Source of the DNA: Papio anubis | Lineage: Eukaryota; Chordata; Mammalia; Primates; Cercopithecidae | Length of the DNA stretch: 64,000 nucleotides | Direction: 5' to 3' | NCBI RefSeq assembly: GCF_008728515.1 | Contig: NC_044995.1 | Coordinates: 12,907,104-12,971,103, forward strand | Shown: positions 1-11,630 of the stretch, in pieces | Position numbering within the stretch: the first letter of the stretch is position 1 | Layout of the letters: each line of letters starts with the position of its first letter | Position numbers and translations under genes: made by a program | The notes under the pieces: model-generated | What the model was told of the DNA's origin: nothing | What the model saw: the letters and a program-made list of their open reading frames with translations, nothing else | Database searches by the model: none

Positions 1-34
1 GCAGCAGCAAGGCCAACCGTCGCCTGACACCCAT
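1..34 (-). CDS. SLC27A5: SLC27A5 (bile acyl-CoA synthetase / FATP5), first codons only
   Basis: Reading down the minus strand, an ATG at 34-32 opens MGVRRRLALLL and runs off the window edge. Human SLC27A5 begins MGVRQQLALLL followed by a leucine run, and the gene lies in the same orientation next to ZBTB45, so the match is supported by both sequence and synteny. The family is an ER-membrane acyl-CoA ligase that activates bile acids and very long-chain fatty acids in liver. Only the start of the N-terminal hydrophobic segment is visible here, so nothing can be said about catalytic residues. The identification rests on eleven residues plus neighbourhood. Confidence 0.72.
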   Translation of the reverse strand, partial: MGVRRRLALLL

Positions 35-1660
35 GGTACCAGCTCCTCCCTAGGAGCAGCAGCTGTGGAATATTGAGGCTCACCTCTGGCCCCTCAGAGT
101 AGCCCAATGGCTCCTCCCCAGGGGTGGCGGCCCTGGCACTGCTGACAGTGGCTGGTCCTCTCTCCAGGACTTTGCCCCCAGCCCTTCTCCTCTACATGTT
201 TGTTTGCTCTGACTGGTCTTGTGTGTGGCTCCAGCCCCTCTCTGCCTATTTGCCACCCCTATCAGCCCCCTCCTTTGCCAGGTCTGACCCCTTTCCATCA
301 TTGGCCTCTGGGTTCCCAGGTCTCTGCCCCTTGGGCACCACCACTAGCCTCCTTCCTGCTGTCCTGCTTGCCCCATCCACCCTCCGGGGCTGGCGTCTAA
401 CTCCCTTGCCTCCCCTCCCATCCCTGCTGTGTACCAGGCACTCAGAGCACAGAAATCCCTGCCCTTGGGAACACTCCAATCAGGCCAAAGAGAAAAGCAA
501 CAGGACAGCAAGGTGGACCTCACTGGGAGGTCCTCCTGTGACACTCACTTAAACCCTGGGGAGAGGGCCTCAGCCAGGCTAAGCCCCTTGTCCCACGATC
601 CAAGGAATCGTAGCCTCCTGCCAGGCATCCAGCAAGTGCTCAGTAAATAGAGGAACACTTGCATCGCCTGGATTCAAACCAGCTCTGCCCCCCACCCATG
701 TGCTTGCTCTGTGACTCTCTGTCCCACCTCTGGCTTTGATGACGATGGAGTCCTGGGGTTCAGGAGACTGAAGTCAGCCCATGATGCACTCAGTTGGATC
801 ATCAAAGCCTTGGCATTTCACCTTGAGGAGGCAGTCCCAGAAGGTAAATCCAGCGGAGCTGCCATTGGCCTAGGAGCCTGGCAGGTCAGGCTGGGGCATG
901 GCCCTCCAGGACATACCCCACTCCACCAGCTCGAAATCCTTAGGGCAGGGCCTCTAGGCTAGGAGCCACTATTGTGCTGAAGAGGGGAGAGGTGAAGAGT
1001 GGCTGCTCTCTCCACTGGATGCAGGGGCCTGGGACATGGCTGGCCACTGGGGTAGTGTCCCCAACTGCCCAGCAGTCAGCCCCCGGATCCCACCCCTCAC
1101 TGTTTCCTGTCCCCAATACAGCCATCAGAGCCCTCCCTGAACTTGGCCCCCAGCACTAAGGGCAGATATATGGGGGCTCATATACCCTCAGGGCAACCTG
1201 GCCCCAAAGATCCCCCTGGGCTCACCACAAGTAAGGTGCTCAGCCATGTCCATCAGAGTGGGGGAGGGGAAGTCTCAAGTCCAAAAGGCCCTTAGACCCT
1301 GGCTGGAAGATCTATGGGAGGGGCCCCAAAGGTCGTGGACAGCAGCAATCAGGAGTGTGATGGGGCTTTCACATGGCCTCCCTCTCGGAGACCCATCTCA
1401 GATGTGGCCTGCCTATCCTCCTCCCCACAGGACTCAGGGATACAAGAGAAGCAAGTGCCGGTTATATATGTAGTCCATCTTAGCCCCTACAGAATAGAGT
1501 CCGAGATGGCAAAGGGGACCATCCTGTCCCTGCCCAGGACAGCCTGTGGGCCGCATGGGTGCCGCCCAAGAACAAGGACGCTGAGCCCTGACACCCACAG
1601 CTTGTCTATGAGCAAGGCACGCACTGATCCAGGTGCTCACAGCTTCGTGGTTTAGGCCCC
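35..1660. other. Intergenic interval between SLC27A5 start and ZBTB45 3' end
   Basis: About 1.6 kb between the SLC27A5 start codon and the ZBTB45 poly(A) site. It must contain the SLC27A5 5' UTR and promoter near 35-300, read on the minus strand, but I see no CpG island and no clear TATA box, in keeping with a tissue-restricted gene. No Alu and no convincing coding exon is present. The open frames here are short and have no recognisable domain. Confidence 0.6.
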
Positions 1661-1674
1661 ATGGCCTACAGTCC

Positions 1675-1680
1675 TTTATT
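1675..1680 (-). terminator. ZBTB45: Poly(A) signal AATAAA of ZBTB45
   Basis: AATAAA on the minus strand, about 490 bases downstream of the ZBTB45 stop codon. It is the first canonical signal after the stop, which gives a short 3' UTR of about 0.5 kb and cleavage near 1655-1665. Confidence 0.7.
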
Positions 1681-2166
1681 AGAGTGAGAGTCCCGAGGCC
1701 CAGCCCCCATATATGATGGGTCCACTTGAGCCTCCTTAGGCGCCCCACGAGGGAGGGATAGCTTGGGTAGGGAGCTAGGGACCTTGAACAGCCTCACATC
1801 GGGGCAGGGGAGCGGCCCCAGCCCCCACCCCCACCTCAGGAGAGGGCGGGGCGAGAACCGGAGTCATATCTTGGGCCGGGTCCCAGCGCCTGAGCGCCAG
1901 GTTTAGGCAGGAAATGGTCTAGTTCTCAGAGGTGGTCTGGTCCCTAACCAGCCCCAGCTCGGCACCACCTGGAGGGTTCAAGTACATGGAGGAGAGGAGT
2001 AAGGCGGACTTAGGCCCCGGTATGGAGAAAGGGTGAAGGGAGAGAGAGGACCTGCGCTCAGGAGGGAGCGTGGTCTAGTGGCGGGAACCACGGGTCCCGT
2101 AGCGGGGGTGGCCGACCGTGCGGGAGGCCTCGGATCCACCGTGGGCGAGGCCAGGCCCCAGCCCCA

Positions 2167-5100
2167 TCAGGGCGCAGGGTGCGCGGCCAGGTGGCGCTCC
2201 AGCAGCGCGCGGTGCGAGAAGACCTTGCCGCAGGCGGGGCAGGGCGCGCGCTCGGGCCGGTGAGTGCGCATGTGCACGTTGAGTGAGCTCTTCTGCGTGA
2301 AGCGCTTGGCGCAAACGGCGCACTGGAAGGCGCGCACGCCGGTGTGCGTGACCATGTGCTTCAGCAGGTAGTCGCGCAGCGAGAAGGATCGCCAGCACAC
2401 GGCGCACTGGTGCGGCTTCTCCCCTGCGGACGACAGGGCGGGCCGCGAACGCAAGTCAGACTCTGCAGCTCCCCGCCGCCACCCCACCCCACCCCCACCC
2501 TGGGCGCCTGGACCTGGCAGGAGCTCCCCTCCCCTCCCAAACCACTATCCCGGGATCCCTTGCCTGTCGGGGAACCCTCCCCTTACTATGGGATCTTCCC
2601 GCCCAGCAGGGACACCCCCTTCCCCTCCAGGACCTCCCTTCATGTTGGGACTTTCCTGCCCAACAGGGACCCTCATACACTGTGAGGTACCTCTCTCCCA
2701 TCCCTTCCTGGCAGGGACCCCCTTTCTGTTATCCTGAGATGCCACTGTCTGACAGGGCTCCCCTAAATCCAGCAAGTACCCTGCCTGCAGGGAACCCAGC
2801 CTGTCTGGAACATCTGTTGCTCATCTGGACTGCCCACTGGGCTCTCCCTCTACCCTCAGGGACCCTCCCCCTCAGCCCCTACCCACCCGGCACAGGGAGA
2901 CACTCGGACCTGGCCCCCCTCGCCAATGCCCATATAGTCTCCTAAACTCAGTCTGACAAGGCCATTGCCCTTTCATAATGAGGGACCTGGGCACATCTGC
3001 CACCTTCCTGCAGGAAGCCCCAGTTGCCCAGAACCCCTGCCCGCTGGCCACTATAATGTCCTTGGTGTGATAGAGAGAGCTCCTCATTCTAGGTTAGGGG
3101 AGGGGAGGCAGGCTGAGTCCACCCCTAGATTCATCAGGTATTAACAAAATGCTATCTCAGCCAGGCATGGTGGCTCCCACCTGTAATCCTAACATTTTGG
3201 GAGGCCGAGGCAGGCAGATTGCATGAGGCCAGGAGTTCAAGACCAGACTGACCAACATGGCGAAACCCCTTCTCTACTAAAAATACAAAAAATAGCCAAG
3301 TGTGGTGGTGTACGCTTGTAATCCCAGCTACTCAGGAGGCTGAGGCACAAGAATCACTTGAACCCAGGAGGCAGAGGTTGCAGTAAGCCGAGCTCGCACC
3401 ACTGCACTACAGCCTGGGCAACAGAGGGAGACTCGGTCTCCAAAAAAAAAAAACCTCTCTCAGTGGCAGGGTACTGAAAGGCAGTGCCTGCCAGGGGGTA
3501 CCCCAGACTAACCGGGCCCAGGCACCTGACTCAGATCACACACTTCACACAGCCAGCACTACCTTGGGGCCTCTGGCACCACCCTGGAGACTAATCACCC
3601 AACTCCCTTATTCCCAGTTCCCTGGCTCCTCCCAGTTGTCCCCAAGGCAGCCAGGGGTGATTATAAACTGACATCTCAGTCACTCCCCAGCTTAGAATAC
3701 CATGGCTTCCCCACCACTCACAGTCAAATCCCAAGTTCCAGCCCATGCAGAAACCTCCCTCACTACCACTGTGGCCTTCCAGCCAAATTTCTGCTTTTAC
3801 TGACAATGCCCAGCAGGCTTCTGCTTTCCATTCCTTTGTCCTCCATCTCAGCCCCCAGGGAGCATCCTCACATTCCTCAGTACCATCCTCCCACTCTTTA
3901 CCTCTCCTGCAGCACTGCAGAGCCGCCTCCCTGACACGGCCAAGGTCCGAGGGAACCTCCGCACAGCTTTTCGGGGTCCTCTGCAGCTGTGGGGTCCCCA
4001 CACTGTACCCATGTTTTCCTACTCCTGCCCCAGTCTCAGGAGTTCCTTCATCGCACCACCTCTCTGAGGGCTTTCTACCCCTGGGCCTGTAAACCCACCC
4101 TCCCTTGCTGACTGCTGTGGCGGGACTGCTGGAAACCAGAGAGACACAGGAGGCTCCCTGGAGCATAGTTTCCCAACCTGCCCAGGAGCCCCTGCCAAGA
4201 CTCCATGCCCATCACATGCATCCTAGGCTGCTAAAGTTTCCACCACCACCCTTCCAAAGGCCAGGACAGGCTCCTGCTTCCCAACCCGGCCTCAGGACCC
4301 CCCTCCACAGAAGCCAGTGCCTGCTGCTCCACAGTGGGACTTTCTCCTCCCCCACATACCTTGCACTTGGGGGAAGGCTCAATTTCCAGGCCCCCTGCTA
4401 CCCAAAAGTAACAGAACAGTTCCAGTGCCCTGTAACTAGTGCTGAATTCCCCCTTAGGTTTAACTCTCCAATGAGAGATTCTCCCTCTCCTCTCCCGCCC
4501 TGGCTCACCGGAGTGGATGAACATGTGCTTGGTGTAGTTTTTCCGGGAGCTGAACGTCTTGCGACAGTGGCTGCACTCATAGGTAGGTGGCTCAGCACCT
4601 GCTGTGCGAGCAGGGGTGCCTGACGGGGCCGTGGTGGGAGCAGCGGAGGGAGCCGGGGCCTCCCCCAGCTGAGTGCTGGGGGCTGCCTCGGGCTGGAGTG
4701 TGGGGTAGAAGGCGGGTGGGGGCGCAGGGGCTGGCCCTGATGGTGCTGAAGGGGGTGGTGCGGGTGGCCCGGGGGCACCCAAGTGAAAGGGGAAGAGTGC
4801 GACGGGTGGCCCTGGGGTCTTCACACCAGGCGGGCGGGGTCCAGCCAGTATGCAGTCGGGCTGGACAGGGGTCTCAGTGGGACAGCCTTCGGGGACAGCG
4901 CCATCCTCGTCGTGCCAAGTGGATACATAGCTGTCTGGAAATACGTCCTCAGCTGCCCCAGCTCCCCGAAGAAAATCCCTCCCGGCACCACTGTAGTCAG
5001 TGAGGCCAGTGGGTGCAGGGGGCTCCTCGCAGGCGCTGTCAGCAGCAGCAGTGAGGAAGCCGGCAGCACAGTCTGGGAAGGAAGGAGGTGCCTGGCCCTC

Positions 5101-5787
5101 GCCCGGGCCGCCACCTTCGCCGTCCTCGCCATCGGTCTCATCGTCAGTTTCCTCGTCATCCTCATCGCCACGGTCGTCAGGGGCCGCGGACAGTGAGGGG
5201 TCAGCATCAGGCCCCTCGGCCTTGGCAGGTGTTGGGGGCGCAGGCAGCTGCAAACGCGCTGGCTGGCGCTGCTTACGGCTGTGCGCAGCACCAGGGTGCC
5301 CCGGAGGGCGCGCAGCCAGCAGGTGGCGCAGACGGTGACGCAGCTGCGCAGGTGCGAGTGGCGGGGGCACAGGGGTGGGCAGGGGCGTGGGCGCAGAGGT
5401 GCCTGGGGCTCGGGCGCGGGCGATAATCTGCGTGCATTCGTCAATAACTGTCTGTATGCGAAGTACCGACGCGGCTGTGAGCACCTGCAGGGCTTCGCCC
5501 TGCGCCACAACAAGCGAACCGCTGTACAGGAACTCGACCAGCTGTCGCACCGTCTGTGCGGGCACCACCGGAGGCACACGGATCTCAGAGTGGCCGAGCA
5601 GCAGCTTGTCTTGGAAGAAGGGCGAGCCGGCCGCCAGCACGCAGCGGTGGGCACGCAGTGAAGCTTCACGAATGCGCACAGTCACGTCGCAGAAGTGCCC
5701 CCCTAGCCTCTGCCCATTGAGGGTCTCAAGCAGAGAGCGTGAGAAGTTCTGCAGGTGTATGTGGTGCACAGCCTCTGCAGCTGCCAT
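2167..5787 (-). CDS. ZBTB45: ZBTB45, BTB/POZ and C2H2 zinc-finger transcription factor
   Basis: Two coding exons on the minus strand: 5787-4509 and 2423-2167. The donor is G|GTGAGC at 4509/4508 and the acceptor is CCGCAG|GGGAG at 2424/2423. The splice restores the linker HSGEKPH and gives 511 codons plus TGA, the length I know for human ZBTB45. An acceptor CAG sits directly in front of the ATG, so upstream exons are noncoding. The BTB/POZ domain is at about residues 33-97 (dimerisation and co-repressor contact). A Pro/Ala-rich linker with an acidic Asp/Glu stretch at about 206-226 follows. Four C2H2 fingers close the protein: the first at about 403-425 in the big exon, three more in the last exon. 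This is a nuclear DNA-binding regulator. The frame is clean, with no break. The intron 2424-4508 holds one Alu. Confidence 0.96.
2424..4508 (-). other. ZBTB45: ZBTB45 intron between the two coding exons
   Basis: A 2.1 kb intron with consensus GT and AG ends. It contains one full Alu at 3159-3453 and otherwise unique sequence. Between about 2530 and 2900 a loosely periodic pyrimidine-rich motif recurs on the plus strand (short variants of CAGGGACCC spaced about 25-60 bases), which looks like a decayed tandem repeat. Confidence 0.7.
3159..3453 (+). mobile_element. Alu (S-like), full length
   Basis: Left arm starts at 3159, middle A-rich linker near 3285, right arm ends in A12 at about 3442-3453. 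It sits in sense orientation relative to the plus strand, inside the ZBTB45 intron. Confidence 0.9.
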
Positions 5788-7419
5788 CTGCACAGAACAA
5801 GAGGAGGGCCGGAAGAGGTCAACTGAGGACCCCCCTCTGTCCCAACCTCCCTATCTTTTCACCCATTGCTGCAGGATGGGGCTCAAGAGTGCACCACACT
5901 CCAAGGCGCACTAACCCATCCCTCCTCAGCTGCCCTTCACAGTCCCCATTCCCAACACAGGACACTCCAGCACTCCCTCCTCCTCCCATCTCAGTCCCGG
6001 CCAGGCCCTCTACAGCCCCCCACTAACGCGGCAAACCTTAGCACACCCCTAGGAGAGGGTGTTGGGGATGTGAAAGGTCTGCCCCTCTCCGGGTCTTGCT
6101 TACAGCCCCCGACAAGGTTCAGGGCTTGGCCTACTCTACATTGACTCACCCACCCACCCCACCCCATCCCAACTCCAGTAACCCTAGGCCTCCCCATGTG
6201 CCCCTCCAAGAGGGCAGCCCTGTGTGTAGAAGAGGCCAAGGACCCCCATCCCAACTGGCTAACCTGCCTCACCCAGAGCAGACCTTGCTCACTACCCAGC
6301 TAGTTTCTCCTCCACCCCTGCTGGCAGCTCCTTTTGGTTTCCTTTAGCCACATCCCCCCAGTATGAGACCCTGTGCAGAGGCAGGATTGCTGCCTCAGAA
6401 CCAGGTCACCTTAACTAGTATATACAGAGGCTTTCGCAGGAGTGGGATGGCATGACCTGCTTCCTGGGCAGCATGGTTCTCGGTGTGCCTGGTCACTAAG
6501 GGCTGAGGGTAAAAGGTTGGGCATTACCTTGGGAGATGCCCCAGGGAAACCAGTACATGGTCCCTGGCAGCCCCTAGCATAGCAGGTAGGGAAGTGCCTG
6601 CTGCAGCCCCAGCTTCTTGCCATCTCGATGGGGCCTGTGGGGCCCAGGGTGTGGGTGTGGCACAGAGAGGGGAAGTGTGGAATGAGCAGGGGTGTGTGAC
6701 TGGATAGGTGCCCACTGAGCAAGCCGGACAAGGCCCAACATCAGGTACCAGAAAGGGGAGACAGTAGTCCCCAGAGGACTCTGGAATGTGAGGAGTTCTG
6801 CTACTCCGTCCATCAAGCAGGTAAACCGTGATCCTTCGGCCTGTTTCCCCTTCTGTCAAACAAGGGATGAGATACTCAGCTCATCCTGCACCCATACTGC
6901 ACACACCTCCAGTCTAAGGGAGGAGGGTAGGAGCTCTGGACTCTGACATCCGTATAGCCTCCACCAGTCTGTCTCTCAGAGTGGGCTCGGCTTGATGCTG
7001 CCCCTACACCCTCGGGCTCTACTGGGGTCTCAAGATTCAACCCCTCCAACTCCTTATGCCCAATCCGCCGTCCCTTTGCTCAGCCAGACGCCTCCCTTTC
7101 TTGCATGCCCAACATTTGACCCTCAGACCACTTCGAGCACCTCCACTGCCCCGTTCCCGCTGTCCTGGACGGATGAAGAAACCTGGCTGGTCTCTCCACG
7201 CCCCTGGCCTCCCCTTCTGTTCCCCACATGGCAGCCAGAGGGAGCCTTTCCAGACTACAGATCCAGATACACCACCCCGCCCCCAGGCCCCACTCTGAGC
7301 CTCAAAAAAGCCAGGCCTGTGCCCGTGCAAAGGCTAACTCAGCATGCAGCACCCGCCCCATCTGTATTCACCTAGCACCTGAAAGGCTTCTAATCTGTGA
7401 CCGGCCGATAGGGACGCAT
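5788..7419 (-). other. ZBTB45: ZBTB45 upstream intron, mostly unique sequence
   Basis: Stretch between the first coding exon and the CpG island. It starts with a consensus acceptor (TGTGCAG before the ATG), so it should be the intron that joins a noncoding 5' exon in the island to the coding exon. It is C-rich and free of Alu. No domain-bearing open frame was recognised. Confidence 0.55.
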
Positions 7420-8180
7420 CAACCCCAGAGACTTGAACCTTCCTTTCCCGCCCTGCCCCGCCCCGCCCCGCCCCGCGGCGGGCTCCATTCCTCAGTCCCG
7501 ACGCCGCAAAGCCGGCCTGGACACTTCAGAACAAAGGCCAGCCTTCGAGACCCGGCGCCCAGGCCAGCTTCCTGGGTCCGGCGCCGCACACTCCCGCCAC
7601 GCCTTCGCCGCGCCGTGTGCTTTACCCCGAGCGCGTTCTCCCAATCTCTGCTCCAATGCCCGCGCACCACCCTAAGCCCAAAGCACCCCTCTGAGCCGCC
7701 GCGGCCAGCCCGCACCCTGGCCCGCGCCGTACCCCGGTCCTGCAGCGCCCCCTCGCGTTCGCAGCGTGCGCTTCTAGCGGAGCGCAGGTGCCCCTCCCCT
7801 GGCACGCCCCAGCCTCCTCGCCAGCCCTGCGGCAGGGGGATGCCCATCCGACCCCACCTCCGACTCCTCTTCAGGCACCAGGCTCTACTGTGGCCGCCTC
7901 CTTCTCACGGACTACAAGGCCGCACTTCCGGGCCCCTACGCCGGCGGAACCAAAGGCCGTGGTCGCGGCGGCGCAGGGGAAACCCTACCGAAGCACATTT
8001 CCGGTATTTTTATGGCGATCAGCTCCCGTCAGACTGCGGCTCTCAGTCGGAACCAAAGTCGAAGAGGCTAGGGCTGCCGTGTTGCGAGGAATCTCTGGAC
8101 CAGAGCACTCTTCCGGCGTCGCCCAGGAGATCAGGGGTGTGGCGGGGCCTGCGCGATCAATCCGCGGGCGCCGTGTGATG
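7420..8180 (-). promoter_or_regulatory. ZBTB45: CpG island, likely ZBTB45 promoter and first exon
   Basis: GC-rich, CpG-dense block with four consecutive CCCCG units at 7456-7475 (Sp/KLF-type sites), an ETS-type CACTTCCGG at 7923-7931 and a second TTCCGG near 8000. No TATA box was seen. Its place about 2 kb upstream of the ZBTB45 coding exon and the absence of any other gene nearby make it the best candidate promoter. I could not fix the exact start site or the first donor. Confidence 0.65.
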
Positions 8181-8514
8181 GAGAATGGGAAGGCAGTTCC
8201 CGGCCCAAGTCACCAACCTGTTCCGGCCAGTTTAAACCCCACTGCGAACTGGGAAAGTGGCCTTATTCCTGTGACACGGGTGAGAGCTGAAGTAGGTCTC
8301 TGTCCCTGGCCGCCAGGAGGCGCAGGCGAGCTACCCCTACTCCAGGCCCGCCCGCTGTGGGTGGGCTTGGGGAGCGGACCCCATCTCGGCCTTGGCACCT
8401 TCTACTACAACGCAGACAGGAACAGACAACGGCCTCACCCTGCTCTGGGCCTCTCCTGAGCTAGACTCTGTGAGATTCTGGGACGTTGCAAGTCGATCTG
8501 TTATGGGGAACAGA

Positions 8515-9392
8515 ATTCTGAAAATGGCCACCTCCAAGATTCTGTGCCCAAATCTCCAGAACCTGTAAATATGATAATCTCACCTATGAATAGTTACATT
8601 ACATGGTGAAAGGGTTTTTGCAGACATAACTAAGGTTACTCATTAGCTGATCTTAAAATAGAATATGATTCTGGATTATTTTGGTAGGTCCAAGGTAATC
8701 ATAAGGGTCCTTAAAGGCAGAAGAGGAAGGTGGAGAAACTTGAAGTAGGAGAAGAGTTTTGTCCATGAGAGGGACAAGTGTCAGGCTGAGAATCTGAGAA
8801 GAGCTGCAACAACAGCCAGTAAGAAGACAGACCTCATGGCCGGAGGCAGTGGCTCAGGCCTGTAATCCCAGGACTTTGGGAGGCCAAGGAGGGCAGATCA
8901 CGAGGTCAGGAGATCGATACCATCCTGGCTAACACGGTGAAACCCTGTCTCTACTAAAAATACAAAAAATTAGCCGGGCGTGGTGGCGGGCGCCTGTAGT
9001 CCCAGCTACTTAGGAGGCTGAGGCAGGAGAACGGCATGAACCCAGGAGGCGGAGCTTGTAGTGAGCCAAGATCGTGCCACTGCACTCCAGCCTGGGCGAC
9101 AGAAGGAGACTCGTCTCAAAAAAAGAAAGAAATAAAAGAAAACGGACTTCAACCCTAGAAGTGCATGGAGCTAGATTCTGCCCACAACCTGAATGAGCTT
9201 GGAATCAAATTCTTCCCCACAGCCTCCAGACAGCAACTCAGTCCATACCACACCTTGATTTCAGCCTTTATGAGACCCACAGAAGACCTACTTGGGCTTC
9301 TGACCTATGGAATGGTGAGCTAATAAATGGATATTGTTTTGACCTATGAAGTTTCTAGTAATTTGTTACAGTAACGGTAGAAAACAAATACA
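8515..9392 (+). mobile_element. MLT1-like MaLR LTR, split by an AluY
   Basis: The segments 8515-8837 and 9143-9392 together resemble the 5' and 3' halves of an ERVL-MaLR (MLT1-type) LTR. The first half has the blocks 'aaagggtttttgcagacat' and 'aatcataagggtcctta'. The second half has 'cttgatttcagcc', the AATAAA-like tail and the terminal 'gtaatttgttacag'. An Alu at 8838-9142 interrupts it. The subfamily name is from memory and is approximate. Confidence 0.55.
8838..9142 (+). mobile_element. AluY inserted in MaLR LTR
   Basis: Full-length young Alu with a mixed A/G tail (about 9117-9142), interrupting the older LTR described around it. Confidence 0.85.
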
Positions 9393-9788
9393 TCTGGTGA
9401 GACCCAGGGCCTCCACACAGTGAGAGTCCGATAAATGCCACTATTTGTTTCCCATCTGATGAACGCATTCCTCACATTTCCCTCCCTCAAAGCTTTATTT
9501 CTGTGCCTTCCCAGCCGTTACCAGGCCCCTTCATGATCTCATTCCTCAGGGAGCAGTTCTCACTTCCCTTATCCCAGAGGACAGAGTGACTCCGAAGTGA
9601 AAGCGGGAACCCACTGTCCAAATGTATGACTAGAACAAAGCCTCTAGAATACAGACAAGGTCAGGATGCCTGTCCTTCACCCAGGGCAGCTACTGGGTGG
9701 CTGTGTTGTAGATGTGGTATTTGGAGGTCAGGAGGTCGGGAGTGGAAAATATGTGCCAGGTGGGAAACCCCATTAAAACACAAGTCTA

Positions 9789-10411
9789 GGCTGGGCACGG
9801 TGGCTCACATCTGTAATCCCAGCACTTTGGGAGGCCAAAGTGGGTGGATTACCCGAGGTCAGGAGTTCGAGACCAGCCTGGCCAACATGGTGAAACCCCG
9901 TCTCTACTTTTTTTTTTTTTTTTTTTTTAAACGAAGTCTCACTCTTGTCCCCCAGGCTGGAGCGCAGTGGTGCAATCTTGGCTCACTGCAACCTCCGCCT
10001 CCCTGGTTCAAGCGATTGTCCTGCCTCAGCCTCCTGAGTAGCTGGGATTACAGGCATCTACCACCATGCCTGGCTAATTTTTATATTTTTAGTAGAGACA
10101 GGGTTTCACCATGTTTGCCAGGCTGGTCTCAAACTCCTGACCTCAGGTGATCCGCCTGCCTTGGCCTCCTAAAGTGCTGGGATTACAGGCATGAGCCACT
10201 GTGCCCAGCCTGTCTCTACTAAAAATACTAAAAATTAGCTGGGTGTGGTGGCAGGTGCCCATAATTCCAGCTACTAGGGAGGCTGAGGCAGGAGAATCGC
10301 TTGAACCCTGGAGGTGGAGGTTGTAGTGAGCTGAGATCACACCATTGCACTCCAGCCTGGGCAACAAGAGTGAAAATCTGTCTCAAAACAAAACAAAACA
10401 AACAAACAAAA
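9789..10411 (+). mobile_element. Alu split by a second, inverted Alu
   Basis: The host Alu runs 9789-9908 and 10211-10411 on the plus strand. It is flanked by a perfect 12-base target duplication AACACAAGTCTA at 9777-9788 and 10412-10423. In its middle a minus-strand Alu (9909-10210, starting with a T22 run) has inserted, with GTCTCTAC repeated on both sides of the insert. The tail of the host is an (AAAAC)n-like run. Confidence 0.88.
9909..10210 (-). mobile_element. Inverted Alu inserted into the 9789 Alu
   Basis: T-rich head at about 9909-9930, then a complete antisense Alu ending in 'gtgcccagcc' at 10210, directly followed by the continuation of the host Alu. Confidence 0.88.
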
Positions 10412-10423
10412 AACACAAGTCTA

Positions 10424-11001
10424 ATAACCTGCCATCATCATTGTCTTTGTTCAGACTCAAACCACGGCCTGCTGGACCCACGGGGTCTGCTTTCACTGGG
10501 CTGTTTTGGGAAGAGCATAAGGGTAGGTGGGAAGGCATGCATGAGGCCTCTGGGGAGGGAGGATGGCCCTCCCTTGGGCAAGACAAATGCGTGAACCCTG
10601 GGCTGAGTGGCAAGATTGCAGTGCGTTGAGGTGGGGAAGCCGTGTCCCATTAGCCCCATTAGTATGTTTAAGGGGCTGTAGGAAAGACAGTGCACCTAGT
10701 GGGGTGGCAAACGCAGGAGTCCTAGCAGGAAACAATAGCTGCCCTGACAGCAGTGAAGGGCAGAAAGGGACAGATTCAGAATAGGAAGTAGAGGACGCGG
10801 GTGGCTTTAGAGAAAGTCTCAACCCCAAGGGATGGGGCCTGGAGGATTAGGGCAAAATGGGGGTGGAAGAGCCTGCCCAATAGGCTAGGATGAACATAGG
10901 AAGGAGAAACCCAGACCCTGACCTCTCTCAGGCAGCCAAGGGAGGTGAGAGCTGCAGCTTCAAGGGTTATTTTCCTTTTCTCTCTAAAAATCTTATGACA
11001 A
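10424..11001. other. Unique intergenic or intronic sequence, no gene seen
   Basis: About 0.6 kb between Alu blocks. No conserved open frame, CpG cluster or splice pattern that I could support. Confidence 0.5.
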
Positions 11002-11630
11002 GGCCGGGTGTGGTGGCTCATGTCTGTAATCTCATAATTTCAGCACTTTGGGAGGCTTAGGCATTCGGATCATCTGAGGTCAGGAGTTCAAGACCACCCT
11101 GGCCAACATGGTGAAACCCTGTCTCTACTAAAAATACAAACATTGACTGAGTGTGGGGGCTCATGCCTGTAATCATAGCACTTTGGGAAGCTGAGACAGG
11201 TGGATCACCTGAGGTCAGGAGTTCAAGACCAGCCTGGCCAATACCTGGGCGTGGTGGCAGGCACCTGTAATCCCAGCTACTCTGGAGGCTGAGTCAGGAG
11301 AATAGCTTGAACCCGTGAGGCGGAGGTTGCAGTGAGCCGAAATTGTGCCACTGCACTCCAGCCTGGGCGACAAGAGCAAGACTACATCTTAAAAATATAT
11401 ATATATACACACACACATATAAACACATACATATATACATATATACATATATGTGTATATATATACACACACACATATATATACAAAAATTTGCTGGGTG
11501 TGGTGGCGGGCGCCTGTAGTCCCAGCTACTTGGGAGACTGAAGCAGGAGAATCCCTCGAACCCAGGAGGCAGAGGTTGTAGTGAGCCAAGATCGCACCAC
11601 TGCACTCCGTCTCAAAAAAAAAAAAAAAAA
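11002..11630 (+). mobile_element. Composite Alu block with internal TA/CA microsatellite
   Basis: An Alu left part (11002-11142) is followed by a second partial Alu and a third fragment whose tail near 11393 has grown into a TA/CA repeat. Another right-arm fragment (about 11487-11630) follows the repeat. The junctions suggest serial insertion and internal deletion. Confidence 0.7.
11393..11484. repeat. (TA)n(CA)n microsatellite
   Basis: Alternating TA and CA dinucleotides with ATATATAC interruptions, arising from the A-tail of an Alu. Confidence 0.85.

Noticed and set aside
2530..2900. Loose periodic C-rich motif in the ZBTB45 intron as a regulatory array
   Set aside because: Spacing is irregular and copies are too degenerate to separate from general C-richness by eye.
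7228..8178. 316-codon open frame on the plus strand over a CpG island
   Set aside because: GC-rich promoter sequence lacks stops by composition; the translation has no recognisable domain and competing long frames exist.
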